A DNA stretch of 64,000 bases from Metridium senile (Eukaryota; Cnidaria; Anthozoa; Actiniaria; Metridiidae), in NCBI GenBank assembly GCA_949775045.1, contig OX459100.1, positions 2,667,936 to 2,731,935 on the forward strand, given 5' to 3'. The translations under genes and the position numbers were made by a program. Numbering within the stretch: the stretch's first letter is position 1; each line of letters begins with the position of its first letter. Under the pieces are notes generated by a model. That model was given only the letters and a program-made list of their open reading frames with translations, did not search any database and had not been told where the DNA came from. Of the stretch, positions 37,039-46,826 are shown piece by piece.

Positions 37039-40000
37039 TTTATCCAGTTATTCATTAGTCTATTTAATATTTATTTATCTATCCAATGATTTATTCATCT
37101 ATTCATTCATCCAGTTATTCAAACATCCATTTATTCATTAGTCTATTTATTTATCCATCCATCCACCCATCCATTCATCCACCCATTCATTCATTTATTC
37201 ATCCATCCAACTCTTCATTTATTCATAGTCTATTTATTTATTTATCCACTACGTCAAGGTGGAGTGAGGACGTGTTCTATTCCTTAAACTCCATAAATAT
37301 TGTAAATTAGTACTGTGTAATCTCCCACGATGAGCTCAGCTCTTGGGGAAAACACTGAGCAAATATAGGTTTAAATAATAAAAATAAAAAATAATTTAAT
37401 TATCCATCCATTCATTTAATATTCATCTATTCATTCACCCAGTTATTCAAACACCCATTTATTCATTAGTCTATTTATTTATCCACCCATTCATTTATTC
37501 ATTTATTCACCTATTCATTCATTCATTCATTTATTCATTTATACACCAATTCATTCATTCATTGATGCATTTCATTATTAACTATTAGTATAAATACGTA
37601 GGTGATTATAGAAAATTGCGCGCGCTGATTGGTTTGCTATCTCGGATTATCAGCCGATAATCACCTTTTCGGACAAAATGGCTGCCAGTAGTCGTTTTGT
37701 CACTGTTAGCGAAGATGAAATTGAAAACTTTAAAGAAAATGCTGTCCCAAAATCGACTAAAGAAGCTACAAAGTTTGGTGTCAAGCTATTTACAGCGCAA
37801 CGCGTAAAAGTATGGCCACTGATAATGTATTCGCATACTTCTGTCTCGCAATCGATCCAATCAGCGTTGTAGGATTGTGTTATCTTGTCTCGGATCAAAA
37901 CGCTTATTGGATCGATGGCGAGACAGAAGTATGCGAATACATTATCAGTGACCATACTTTTACGCGTTGCGCTGTAAAGGTATCATATTAAATTTTCACG
38001 TTTTTTTTCTTTTTGTCATTAAGCGAGACAATGCGAGCCGGACACTTTCGCGTGATGGTCGCGCTTTTATTTTCACTTTCAATGCTGTTTCCTTCTTTCT
38101 TTTTTGAAATAATCACCTTTGTATTTATACTAAAACGATTATTCACCTCAGGCGAAGTGATTATCGGTGAATATTTACCTCGCAGCTTGAAGACTCGCCG
38201 CTCGGTAAATATTCACCGATAATCACTTCGCCTTCGGCGAATAATTGTTAATTATTCACCATAAATATAATATGAAGAACATATTGATTACTATTAACTT
38301 ATTAATAACGAAGTAAGGATAAAATTCCTCAACAATTTCAGTAAACAAAGGGTAACCTTGCACAAGAAAAAAACTGACAAAAAGGCACTAAACTTGTACT
38401 CACCTTTCTTTCCTGCTTGAATAATGCTGCTTGTTCCTCTAGTTGATTTTGCTGTAGCTTGTGCAGTTTATCATAATTTGCTTGATGTGACTGCTGCTCA
38501 TTTAACAGTCTTATGATTTCTTTCTCCTGCCAACGTATCTCTGCCAGGTCAGTCTCTTTTGGACTAAGCATGCTGAGGTTTGATTGGAGTTGTTTCTGTT
38601 GGTATTCTGAATTCAATGTAAAATATATTAAAAGTAAAGCACTGTCAAATCCAGAACAATTATAGGCCCTTTGCAGCTAGAGGTCACATGACCCACCTAC
38701 CTTAAATCCATCAGCTGTGCCAAAATGATGTCCAGAAATGAAAAGAGCATGTCCACATTAATTTTACCAAAAAGTCAAAACTTCAGCTCTTGATTCTAAA
38801 TACATAACAAAATAGCAAGGAATATAAAATTGGATATTTTTTTATATTTTCTAAGTATTTATATGGGAAAATAAAACTGGTGAGCAAGGCTTGCTCACCA
38901 GTTTTATTTTCACATTTGAATCCTTAGAAAATATCCAATTTTATTTTTTTGACCATTTCTTATGTATTTAGAATCAAGAGCTGAAACTTCAACTTCTTGC
39001 TAATGTCAACATGCTCTTAAATTCCATTTCTGGACATCATTTTGGCACAGCTGATGGATTTAAGGTAGGTGAGGTCACATGACCTCTAGCTGCAAAGGGC
39101 CTATTCCAAAACAATGTGTTTATTACCTAGTTGTTTTATCTGGTCACAAATGTTCTGTTGTTGCCTGAGTACTCTTTCTTGTTGGTTCTCATACTTTGCT
39201 TGTTGCTGTAGTTGTAAGCGGAAAAAGTTCTCCTGCTGTTCAACCACATCTTTTGGCAGAGAATTGTCTTGGAAAACAGAATTACCTGTCGAATACATGA
39301 TAATTATTAAAATAATTAATTAAAAATGAAAATGTGTATCACTGACAAGATTTATTATTGAATGGGCCATAATTATGACCAGCCCCAGAGGACATACATG
39401 TAACAAACCCAGGCCGTGACAACCCTCTGTGACGTACAGGCTCATACTAGTCAAATACAAACTAACTACTTATTTCATAACGATTGTAAGCCGTCAGCAT
39501 TCCGTACGATAGTTGTAAAGCGCATTGAGACATATGTTAAATGCACCACATTACATCATCATAACTAACAACAACATCATTACCACCACCATCACCATCC
39601 TACAATGTAGTTATCACTGACAATAGTTAATAGAATGAAATTTGTAACACCATAAAAAATGTTGACTTAACTTTACATCTGACATTTTGAGCTTCTCGTT
39701 AGAGAAAAAGAGTTAGACCAAGTTAGTTAGCATTTTGAGCCCTTTGTTAGAGTAAAACAGTTAGACTAATTAAAGAGAGATACTGAGTATAAGTATGAAG
39801 CGGGAAAAGTGATGGGAGCCAATCAAAAAGCAATAGAAAATTCTTTTGGATTGGTTCATCACTTTTCACGCTTCATTATCATACTTACATTTGTATACTC
39901 AGTATCTCTCTTAGTCTAACGCTTTTACTCCGACGAAGGGCTAAAGCTCGAAACGTCAGTAAAGTTAAGTCAACATTTTTACAGTGTTACAAATTTCATT

Positions 40001-43000
40001 CTATATTACCTATCGTTTATATCAAACACAGACGGAGCTTATACTAGTTTACTCGCTAGTTTCTATTTGTAGTTTTCACATGTACCTGTAGAACTGTTAA
40101 GCCTCTCATTCTGAATCTGCTCCAAATGTTGCAGCTGTTTCTGCAATTCAAGTTGTTGTTGAGCTAACTGTACAGCCTGTGCTTGCTGCTCTTTCTGCTG
40201 TTGAGCTTGCTGTCTGTAAACATCCTCTTGTTGTCTGATCAAATGTTCAAGCTGTTTCTTTTGCTCGTTTAAAAAGAACACTGACTTATCAGTACTCTCG
40301 TTACTCACTGAAGATTGATCACGACGTAGCTGACGCTGTGTATCTTCCGGCTTTTCGTCAAAGAAAGAGTTAGGTGTACCTTCTACTACAGGTTCACTCT
40401 CCATCATTTGTATTTCTTCATTTACAACTTTCCTTCTTGTTTTCTTGTCTGAGTGTTTCAAAGGATGGTATGACCTTAAAGCAAATGCTTCCTCATCTTC
40501 AGAAATATCAGAGAGTTCAACTTTCTGAGAGGTTCCTTCAAAACCAAGTCTCTCCAATTGTCTTTCTTGGCTTACTGTCTTGGTGTTAGATGATGAATCT
40601 TGTTCTTCCTCTGGTGCTACCTTAAATATATGTGTTATTTTAGAAATAATATTAGATAAAAAAAGAGTTCTAAGCTGGGAAGAAAATGATAGAAAAGTTA
40701 TCTTAAATCTGGACACTAGCTTGTGCAGGAGCTTGGGTCAGTATCGGCAAAGTCAGCTAAAACAACTTGACTGTGCCTAGTATGAAACCCCTAGTATTTT
40801 CACCCCAGTTTTGGTGTTTGGAAGATTCACTGTTATGCATATTTGACTATGTACATTATTTAACTATTAGCATCACCCTATGAGCTGCATGCTTGCATAT
40901 TCAGCTATGCAATATTGTTTCAAATGTATAAATCAATGTCATCATTGCTGTGATTGTGTTTAATAAATTTGGCATTCCTACCTGATTCAAGATTCAAGAT
41001 TCAATTTATTTTTTCACCATGATATTTACAACCTTTTTCAAACTTATACACTTTTTCAAACTTATACACTTAATATACACTTTTTCAAACTTATACACTT
41101 ATACACTTCTCTATTATTATTTTCTCTTGTGCGTTTATAATACCACAGCTATGCAACTTTGTTTCAAATGGATAAATCAATGTCATCATTGCTGCGATTG
41201 TGTATTATAGATTTGGCATTCTTACCTGAAATCGCTTTTTCAAACTTGATTTTTTGGAGCCTCTCTTTACGCCACTAGGACCGTAGGGAGATTCAGTAGG
41301 CGAGGTCTTACCATTGCCTAAACCATCATTATTCTGCTGTTCATTAGACACACCATCTGTTGTATCAATAGAGTTACGCTTTTTTGACAAATGTAACGAT
41401 CGTTTAGAGTTCTTCTTTTTAGGTTCTGAATCAACATTCTCGCTTCTGGGTGATTCAAGCACAACTTCACTATTTTCATGATGACTTTGTTCCTCCGATA
41501 CACTCTCTTCGTTACTTTGTCTTTGTACTTTCAAAGGTTTTGGTTTCTTCTCTTTTTGAGAGTGCCTTGAGTTTCTTTTCACTGATGCAGTGTAAGAGCT
41601 TTCCTCGTCATTGCTGGTGACATCAGTCAGGTCGTCGTCACTACTGATGGCAATGCTTACATCATCAGGAACATCATCATAGATATTCTGAAAAAAAGAT
41701 CATTTAACTTATTAATAATAATTTTCAAATTTTACACAAAGCAAGATAGAAAAAAAAACCTTTTGCTGTGGACCATGAGCAAATTATGTAAACACAATTC
41801 AAATTAAGAATAAGGAGTACCTAAGCTATGGAATACCCAAGTAGTAGCCTGGTGATCGGCGGTCAATTTCACACATGAACCCTAAATGGTATGCATAAAT
41901 TAAAAGAACCTTCAAAGCCTGACAAAGACTTGTAAGCAAGAACCCTAATTAAAGGACCCTAAGTGGAACACACAGGGAATATTTAAACCATATAAGGAGT
42001 GCAGATCACCTCTACCCCTTGGACAAAGGGAGTATCACAACCCCCCCCCCCCCCCCCCCCCACAAGTTCTAAAATAGCTTAATCTTACCGTGTCATTCCC
42101 AGTATCTTTAGCTTGTCTGGCTGACTTTTTCTTACTCTTATCCACTTTGGCATAAACTGGCTCTTGCTTGAATTCACTCCCTGTCTTATCAGCAAGGACA
42201 TGATATGAGTGCTTAACAGGTCCAGCAGTGTCCTCATCATCACCATTCACCATTGCATACTTGGTAGTCCTGTCATAATCCGGCCCTCCTTCAACACTTT
42301 CATAGGATGATTCTTCAACTGGTGGAACTGACGGCAAATTGGCAGGAGCACGACGGACAGGGCTTAATTGCTCTGCGCCTTCTGAGTAGGTTCTGTTCAT
42401 GTCGCCCATAAATGCACTGCCAACAAGGCCAGCCTCCCCTACAGCTTTTGAGATAGGTGATGCCGAGCGACGGGGCCATGTTGATGCTAATGATGGTGAA
42501 GCTGCCGCAAAGATTGCACTTGGAACAAGGTGGGCACCAATGTGGGACTAATAATAAAAGAAGTTGATTGTTACACATCTGTAAATCTTAATAACGTGTT
42601 TAAATAGATACTATAATGATGATGATCATCTTCATCATTTATCATTATTACATTAGATTTCAAAGAAAGCCCTATATTATTGCTCTTAAGCCTGGTTCAG
42701 ACGGCATCATAATCATAGTCATAATCATAAGCACAGTCATAGGAAATGCAGAAGTTTCCATTTTCTTATGATTATGATGTTATGTACGTCACACGTGGTA
42801 TGACGTGGTATGACGCTGTGTGAACCAGGCTTTACAGTTATTAAACATGCAGGCCTTGAGTTTAACTTTGCCTAAATTGCATTTAGCCAGATTAAAACAG
42901 CATCTAAAATTTTGATCGAAAAATCAATGAACTCTAAACAAATGAATGACAATGTTATTTAAAAATGATTCTTTACGAAACATACTCGATAATTTTATAC

Positions 43001-43485
43001 AATACAAAGTTTTTGAGCTTCAAGTTATAATAGATTCATTTATATTCCGACAATTCAAAAAGAAACATGACATCAAACTTCCAAACTCGAGGATTTTATG
43101 GGTTCTTGCATGTTGTGATCACAAATCGTTGCAGCGGTTTGCAAATTCAAAAGATGTTTTAATAAGAAACATCTACAAATTTTTCTGTGTATCATTAGTA
43201 GCTTATTTATATCTAAAAAAAATGAAGCATTTGAAATAGAGACCTTATATATATAATCTTGTAGGAATGTGCCGACTGCAGTGTTATTGTTCGCGGTATA
43301 AATTATCACGATCAACATTGGACTTGCAAACATTTGCTGTAAGACAAAAACTATACGGTTTCCACTATAAAATCAGAAGATACTAATCAATATCATAAGT
43401 TATCAATATAATTATATAGTCTACGTTCTCTTACCAACGGACCAGAAGTCTTTTTCTTATCTTTTTTCTTCTTCTTGCCCGCCAT
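23600..43485 (-). CDS. CEP89: CEP89 (CCDC123) centrosomal protein, 25 exons, 1196 aa
   Basis: Exons (high to low): 43485-43435, 42547-42089, 41687-41226, 40620-40086, 39285-39127, 38606-38404, 36022-35849, 35305-35116, 34597-34526, 33615-33554, 33365-33315, 32980-32897, 32363-32298, 32183-32140, 31592-31477, 30694-30514, 30218-30155, 29425-29383, 29014-28954, 28403-28304, 27038-26997, 26269-26180, 25697-25651, 25060-24938, 23711-23600. All junctions are GT-AG with consistent phases; the sum is 3591 bp including TGA. Identification rests on VHRLNVELSRYQ (about residue 769) and QLQEQAKLVVEENSILMKQQ, which match vertebrate CEP89, followed by a long coiled coil. The start is MAGKKKKKDKKKTSGP. Residues 1-500 are disordered, acidic and Ser-rich, then Gln-rich coiled coil (about 450-680) not present to this extent in the roughly 780-aa vertebrate protein. 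CEP89 is a distal-appendage protein of the mother centriole needed for ciliogenesis; that role is family knowledge. Confidence 0.9.
23820..24300. repeat. GAT-rich simple sequence
   Basis: Imperfect (GAT)n in the last intron of CEP89; a related run is at 24776-24905. Ile/Met/Asp-rich frames are artefacts. Confidence 0.9.
24501..24640. mobile_element. Fold-back element (CTTATTGACTGAGT termini)
   Basis: CTTATTGACTGAGT on the left is inverted as ACTCAGTCAATAAG on the right, with GGGAAAATATTTGGCTC arms inside. A smaller GTCCGTAC hairpin at 24411-24432 probably belongs to the same insertion. It lies in CEP89 intron 24. Confidence 0.75.
25102..25281. mobile_element. pogo/Tigger-like MITE, 180 bp
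   Basis: TA|CAGTGGAACCCC and GGGGTTCCACTG|TA are perfect 12-bp inverted termini with a TA duplication, as in pogo-group elements. The interior holds repeated GTGGCCGTATTAACGGGG blocks. It lies in CEP89 intron 23. Confidence 0.85.
26494..26644. mobile_element. Palindromic MITE, 151 bp
   Basis: CTTTTCACAGTTCCGTTCAG at the left is inverted at the right; the arms of about 60 bp continue through AGTTCCAAGTCGAGGTT. It lies in CEP89 intron 21. Confidence 0.8.
27216..28108. repeat. 82-bp tandem satellite, about 11 copies
   Basis: The unit contains GTTTTACATGAGAAATGTGG and GCTATATGAAGGCGCACATT. It alternates C/G and A/T variants in blocks and lies in CEP89 intron 20. Confidence 0.95.
29576..30118. 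mobile_element. hAT-like element (GAGG...CCTC termini)
   Basis: GACGTAAT|GAGGAAGGCGTA on the left and TACGCTCCTC(T)|ACGTAATC on the right give inverted ends and a near 8-bp duplication. Internal TGCGGTTTT blocks match, inverted, the copy at 17049-17227. It lies in CEP89 intron 17, 36 bp from exon 17. Confidence 0.65.
31640..32055. repeat. 40-bp tandem repeat passing into (CAAT)n
   Basis: The unit TCAGTCAATCAATTCATAGA plus CCAATCAATCGATTTATTAG repeats about seven times, then degenerates to (CAAT)n at 31975-32055. CEP89 intron 14. Confidence 0.95.
33688..34092 (+). mobile_element. tRNA-derived SINE, copy 1
   Basis: The head GGTTAGCTCAGTTGGGAGAG and GGGGGTTCAAACCCC are the A- and B-box of a tRNA-type Pol III promoter, with TGTTAAC in the anticodon position. 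The anticodon stem does not pair, so it is not a working tRNA. A body of about 300 bp ends in GTAAAGCGCATTTGAA and GTGCGCTATATAAATAC, then (ATTATC)n. CEP89 intron 9, antisense. Confidence 0.85.
34172..34424. mobile_element. MITE with CAGGGGYGGATYYAG termini
   Basis: CAGGGGTGGATTTAGGGCG at left and TCTGGATCCGCCCCTG at right are inverted. It lies in CEP89 intron 9 next to the SINE, and resembles 3555-3760. Confidence 0.6.
34713..34921. mobile_element. TIR element, about 209 bp
   Basis: CAGTGCGGACACTCCAACCA and the inverted CCGGTTGGAGTGTCCACACA bracket an AT-rich interior containing ATTGGCT/CCAATCA boxes. CEP89 intron 8. Confidence 0.7.
35511..35584. repeat. Short palindrome
   Basis: AACACACAGATCAACCAATC is inverted 35 bp later as GATTGGTTGATCTGTGTGTT. 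CEP89 intron 7. Confidence 0.8.
36160..37570. repeat. CATT/CATC simple sequence with LINE 3' end and (TTA)n
   Basis: Blocks of TCCATCCATTCATTCATT fill 36160-36580, 37040-37240 and 37390-37570. In between, 36570-36693 encodes SNSWNLLPDTVKSSTSLSSF, a LINE reverse-transcriptase C-terminus. Its 3' UTR runs to a (TTA)n tail at 36950-37036. CEP89 intron 6. Confidence 0.75.
37592..38265 (+). mobile_element. Fold-back element holding a Crypton/KIAA1958-like N-terminal fragment
   Basis: A 64-codon frame at 37678-37872 begins MAASSRFVTVSEDEIENFKE and continues AVPKSTKEATKFGVKLFT, resembling N-termini of Crypton-derived (KIAA1958/ZMYM-like) proteins common in cnidarian genomes. Its second half lies in an inverted duplication: 37796-37862 reappears inverted at 37912-37979. 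Another palindrome occupies 38148-38236. The element is inside CEP89 intron 6. It is not a host gene. Confidence 0.5.
38662..39103. mobile_element. 442-bp fold-back element filling CEP89 intron 5
   Basis: GGCCCTTTGCAGCTAGAGGT at the left is inverted at the right; the arms of about 200 bp meet at CTGGTGAGCAAGGCTTGCTC. It occupies nearly the whole intron between exon 5 (ends 39127) and exon 6 (begins 38606). Confidence 0.85.
39373..39560 (+). mobile_element. SINE-like 3' portion
   Basis: GTAACAAACCCAGGCCGTGA and TTGTAAAGCGCATTGAGACA match the interrupted copy at 61781-62283. It serves as the empty-site reference for the MITE nested there. CEP89 intron 4. Confidence 0.6.
39628..40008. mobile_element. 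Palindromic element with hammerhead-like motif, copy A
   Basis: AATAGAATGAAATTTGTAAC on the left is inverted at 39985-40005; an inner pair (GAGATACTGAGTATAAGTAT) is also inverted. At 39924-39963 TTTACT-CCGACGA-A-GGGC-TAAA-GCTC-GAAACGTC-AGTAAA has the layout of a hammerhead ribozyme. CEP89 intron 4. Confidence 0.65.
41812..42062. mobile_element. Poly(C)-ended MITE, copy 1
   Basis: It shares GGTGATCGGCG and CTTGGACAAAGGGAGTA with the elements at 60459 and 61814 and ends in a C run at 42041-42061. That end is 27 bp from the CEP89 exon 2 splice donor. Confidence 0.6.
42689..42831. mobile_element. PIF/Harbinger-type MITE, 143 bp
   Basis: TTA|AGCCTGGTTCAGAC and GTGTGAACCAGGCT|TTA: inverted termini with a TTA duplication. 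CEP89 intron 1. Confidence 0.75.
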
Positions 43486-44414
43486 TTTGGGGGGCTATTA
43501 TACGCGCACGCGCAGTGGTAATAACGCTAAGGGGTTGTCATGACTCCAGGTTTTTCCCACAAGCTAGCCTCGAAAACACTCAGAAATTATCGTATTTTGT
43601 AAATTCTTGCTAAAAAAATGCAAACACAAAAAGGTGTACAAATTTTTCAAATTAAAATACACTTGAAAAATTTTAAACTTGCTCTACCAAATAAATGATT
43701 GATTGAGTTGACAAGACTGTGATGGGTTTCCTTTGGTGATGATGTCATCACCGGAAGTAAACACTACGGATGTGTCGGATTTCTCATAATTTGGAATTAA
43801 TTTTGATTGTTACCAAATTATTTACTTAACAATATTAAACACCAGAGATTGTTGAACTTTTGTCAAAACTAATAACGGCTGCGAGGGAGACTATTTTGAT
43901 GATAATCAAAGGATGATGGTCAGTGATTATAATTTTTGATGAAGATAATAACATAAGTTGTTAAATATATTTTCAAAGATTTTTAGACCATCCATTTCAC
44001 AATAAATATATGGTAATAATTACAAACTAAACTTTTTGTTTTAGGGACCGGTCATTAATATTTATTTGGGGGTGGGTCAGGTGTATTTATCTAGATGACG
44101 GGGGTGGGTCATGATTTAATAAAATAATTAATTATAACATTTTGCACAATATAAAAGGTTTAGTTAGTGGTTCACCTGTTCTGTCAATTCTTGAAATGCA
44201 GTTATGTATCCAAAAATACCCAAAGCATTGGAACCACCAATAGGAATCATGTACAGAGACTTTCCCTTATAGGGCGGGGAAAGGGGGGATCAGAAAATAA
44301 ATTTAACACTTCAAGGGGTGGGTCATGAAATCATATCACTTTTTAGTACTATTTATGTTGCAACGCTTTTAATGTTTGCTTTCTCTAGTATGTTGATTGA
44401 TACAATTCTCTGAA

Positions 44415-44573
44415 ACAGTTACATCACTTTTCACGCTTCTTATTTATACTCAGTATCTCTCCTAGTCTAACTCTTTTACACCAACGAAGGGCTAAAGCTC
44501 GAAATGTCAGTAAAGTTAAGTCAACATGTTTAACGTACGGTGTTACAAATTTCATTATATTACCTATCGTTGA
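44415..44573 (+). mobile_element. Half copy of the hammerhead-motif element, copy B
   Basis: It matches the right half of 39628-40008 (CTCAGTATCTCTCCTAGTCT to TTACCTATCGTT), with motif changes AACGAAGGGC and GAAATGTC. It has no left arm. Confidence 0.65.
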
Positions 44574-44691
44574 TTGAAAGTATATATCATGCAGTTTTCA
44601 GAAAATCTTTTTATTCTATATTACAATCTATAGTCTTATATATAACTTACACATATATTTTACAATTGATACACCTATATACTTTATAGAT

Positions 44692-46010
44692 CATTTCACA
44701 GTTCACGTCAATCAACCTCTGCCTTGAAAATGTGTAATGTTTTTTTAGAATTTGTCTAAAGGAATTTCAAAAAGTTTCAATAGGCTATTTAAACAATAGA
44801 GTAGTTGAATCGAGGTGAAAGTTGCCCGTGGAAACTGGATGTTCAGACTATGAAGTTTTGAGGAACATCCAGTTTCCAAGGACAACTATCACAGCATTAT
44901 GCCCGAGATTTTAACAGCCCTATTGTTTTTATTATTCAACAACAAAATTTTTCGAAGCGGACGAAAAGCTTAGCGGGCACTATGCACTGATAGTATCCCT
45001 CCAATGAGAGCGGAGGGAAATTTGCTGTTGAATTATAATGCATGAACCATTTTTAGTCTCGTTCCTCTTCCCTACAGTCCACTTCTCTTCACCATAAGGG
45101 AGTGGAACGAGACTAAAAATGGCTGCGGGGGAGACTAATTGCATGATGACGTCATTTTACTACCAGTTCCTTTGAAAATGTTCTTTGCTATAATAAAAAT
45201 GGCCTATAATTGGATAGTGTGTGTATTCCTTAAATTATAGTGAGCTGTACACAAATTCTAAAGAATATAATATTACACGCAACAGGTTGGCGTAGTGTTT
45301 ACAAATTCTAAAGAAATTATATAATATTACACGCTATAGATGAGCATAGTTTTTACAAATTCTAAAGAATATAATATTACACGCTACAGGTGAGCGTAGT
45401 GTTTACAAATTCTAAAGAATATAATATTACACGCTATAGGTGAGTGTAGTGTTTACAAATTCTAAAGAATATAATATTACACGCTATAGGTGAGCGTAGT
45501 GTTTACAAATTCTAAAGAATACAATATTACACGCTATAATTGAGCGTAGTGTTTACAAATTCTAAAGAATACAATATTACACGCTATAGGTGAGCGTAGT
45601 GTTTACAAATTCTAAAGAATACAATATTACACGCTATAGGTGAGCATAGTGTTTACAAATTCTAAAGAATATAATATTACACGCTATAGGTGAGCGTAGT
45701 GTTTACAAATTCTAAAGAATATAATATTACACGCTATAGGTGAGCGTAGTGTTTACAAATTCTAAAGAATATAATATTACACGCTATTGGTGAGCGTAGT
45801 GTTTACAAATTCTAAAGAATATAATATTACACGCTATAGGTGAGAGTAGTGCTTACAAGTGTTGGTATTGTGATGCTAATTTGCCTACCATTTTCACAAT
45901 ATTTTTAAATTTTCTTTGTTCTAAAACAATGGTTGGCAAAACCATAACAAAAGATGTCACTGTACATCCACATATAGGGGCTGAGGTTGATTGGCGAGTA
46001 ACGTGAAAAG
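44692..46010. mobile_element. TIR element enclosing a 50-bp satellite
   Basis: The left terminus CACGTCAATCAACCTCTGCC is inverted at the right, where GGCTGAGGTTGATTGGCGAG is followed by GTAACGTGAAAAG. Between them are a hairpin at 44811-44900, a GTCTCGTTCC palindrome near 45055-45120, and 12 copies of a 50-bp unit (ACAAATTCTAAAGAATATAA) at 45247-45855. Related elements are at 59985-60330 and, one end only, 47600-47765. Confidence 0.6.
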
Positions 46011-46022
46011 CTCTATTCACAA

Positions 46023-46791
46023 TCACACAGGTGGCTGGCCCATCGGCGAGTGTACGGTTGATCCCATGGGTGACGGACTCATTCCAGTAACAATTCCCGA
46101 CTGCCCCATTGGAATCTGTCCACCGCGGCCTATCTGTGTCTGTCCCATAACCAGTTGGTTCTGCTGTTGTTGGTAAGGCATGTGTGATAGTGTTTGTTGT
46201 TGAGGCTGTGGTTGTGGTTGGTATGGGATATAGCGTTGTTGTTGTTGTTGCTGCTGTTGCTGTTGGTAACTAGGTATCATGTTGGCAGGTTGTTGTTGAC
46301 TATAGTTTCCAGGGTTGGGCCCAGCCATCGGCTGCTGTTGAGGATTACCCTATAATGAAATGAAAGACAAAAAGTGAGCAATTGAAATGAGCAGAAAAAT
46401 AAATAACAAAATAATATATGTCATCAAATATATAGTTACACTGTTTATTAACTTTAAAATTCATGAATGTTTTATGAGAACTTTATAAAAGAAAGTTTCA
46501 ACAATTTTCTCGACCAGATTTACTAATTAAAATAGACTTCCTCAAGGTGTGTAACTTCTAAGGAAAAATTGTAAATTGCCCATACCTATGGAATTCACTG
46601 CCTTCATCTTTACATACTTTAACTTCATTCAAATCCACACTAAAAACTTATCTATTCAAAACCGTTTATTTTTTCTAATCACATATTTATACGTATTCTC
46701 TTTTTGTGTATTATTATAATTATTATTTTTCTTATTGTAAACAGCACCTAGAGCAGTTTTCTGTATATGCCCTTTATAAATATTATTATTA

Positions 46792-46826
<35 letters not shown>

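Noticed and set aside
42946..43239. 97-codon frame in CEP89 intron 1
   Set aside because: AT-rich, no recognisable domain, and no splice or start context; treated as chance.
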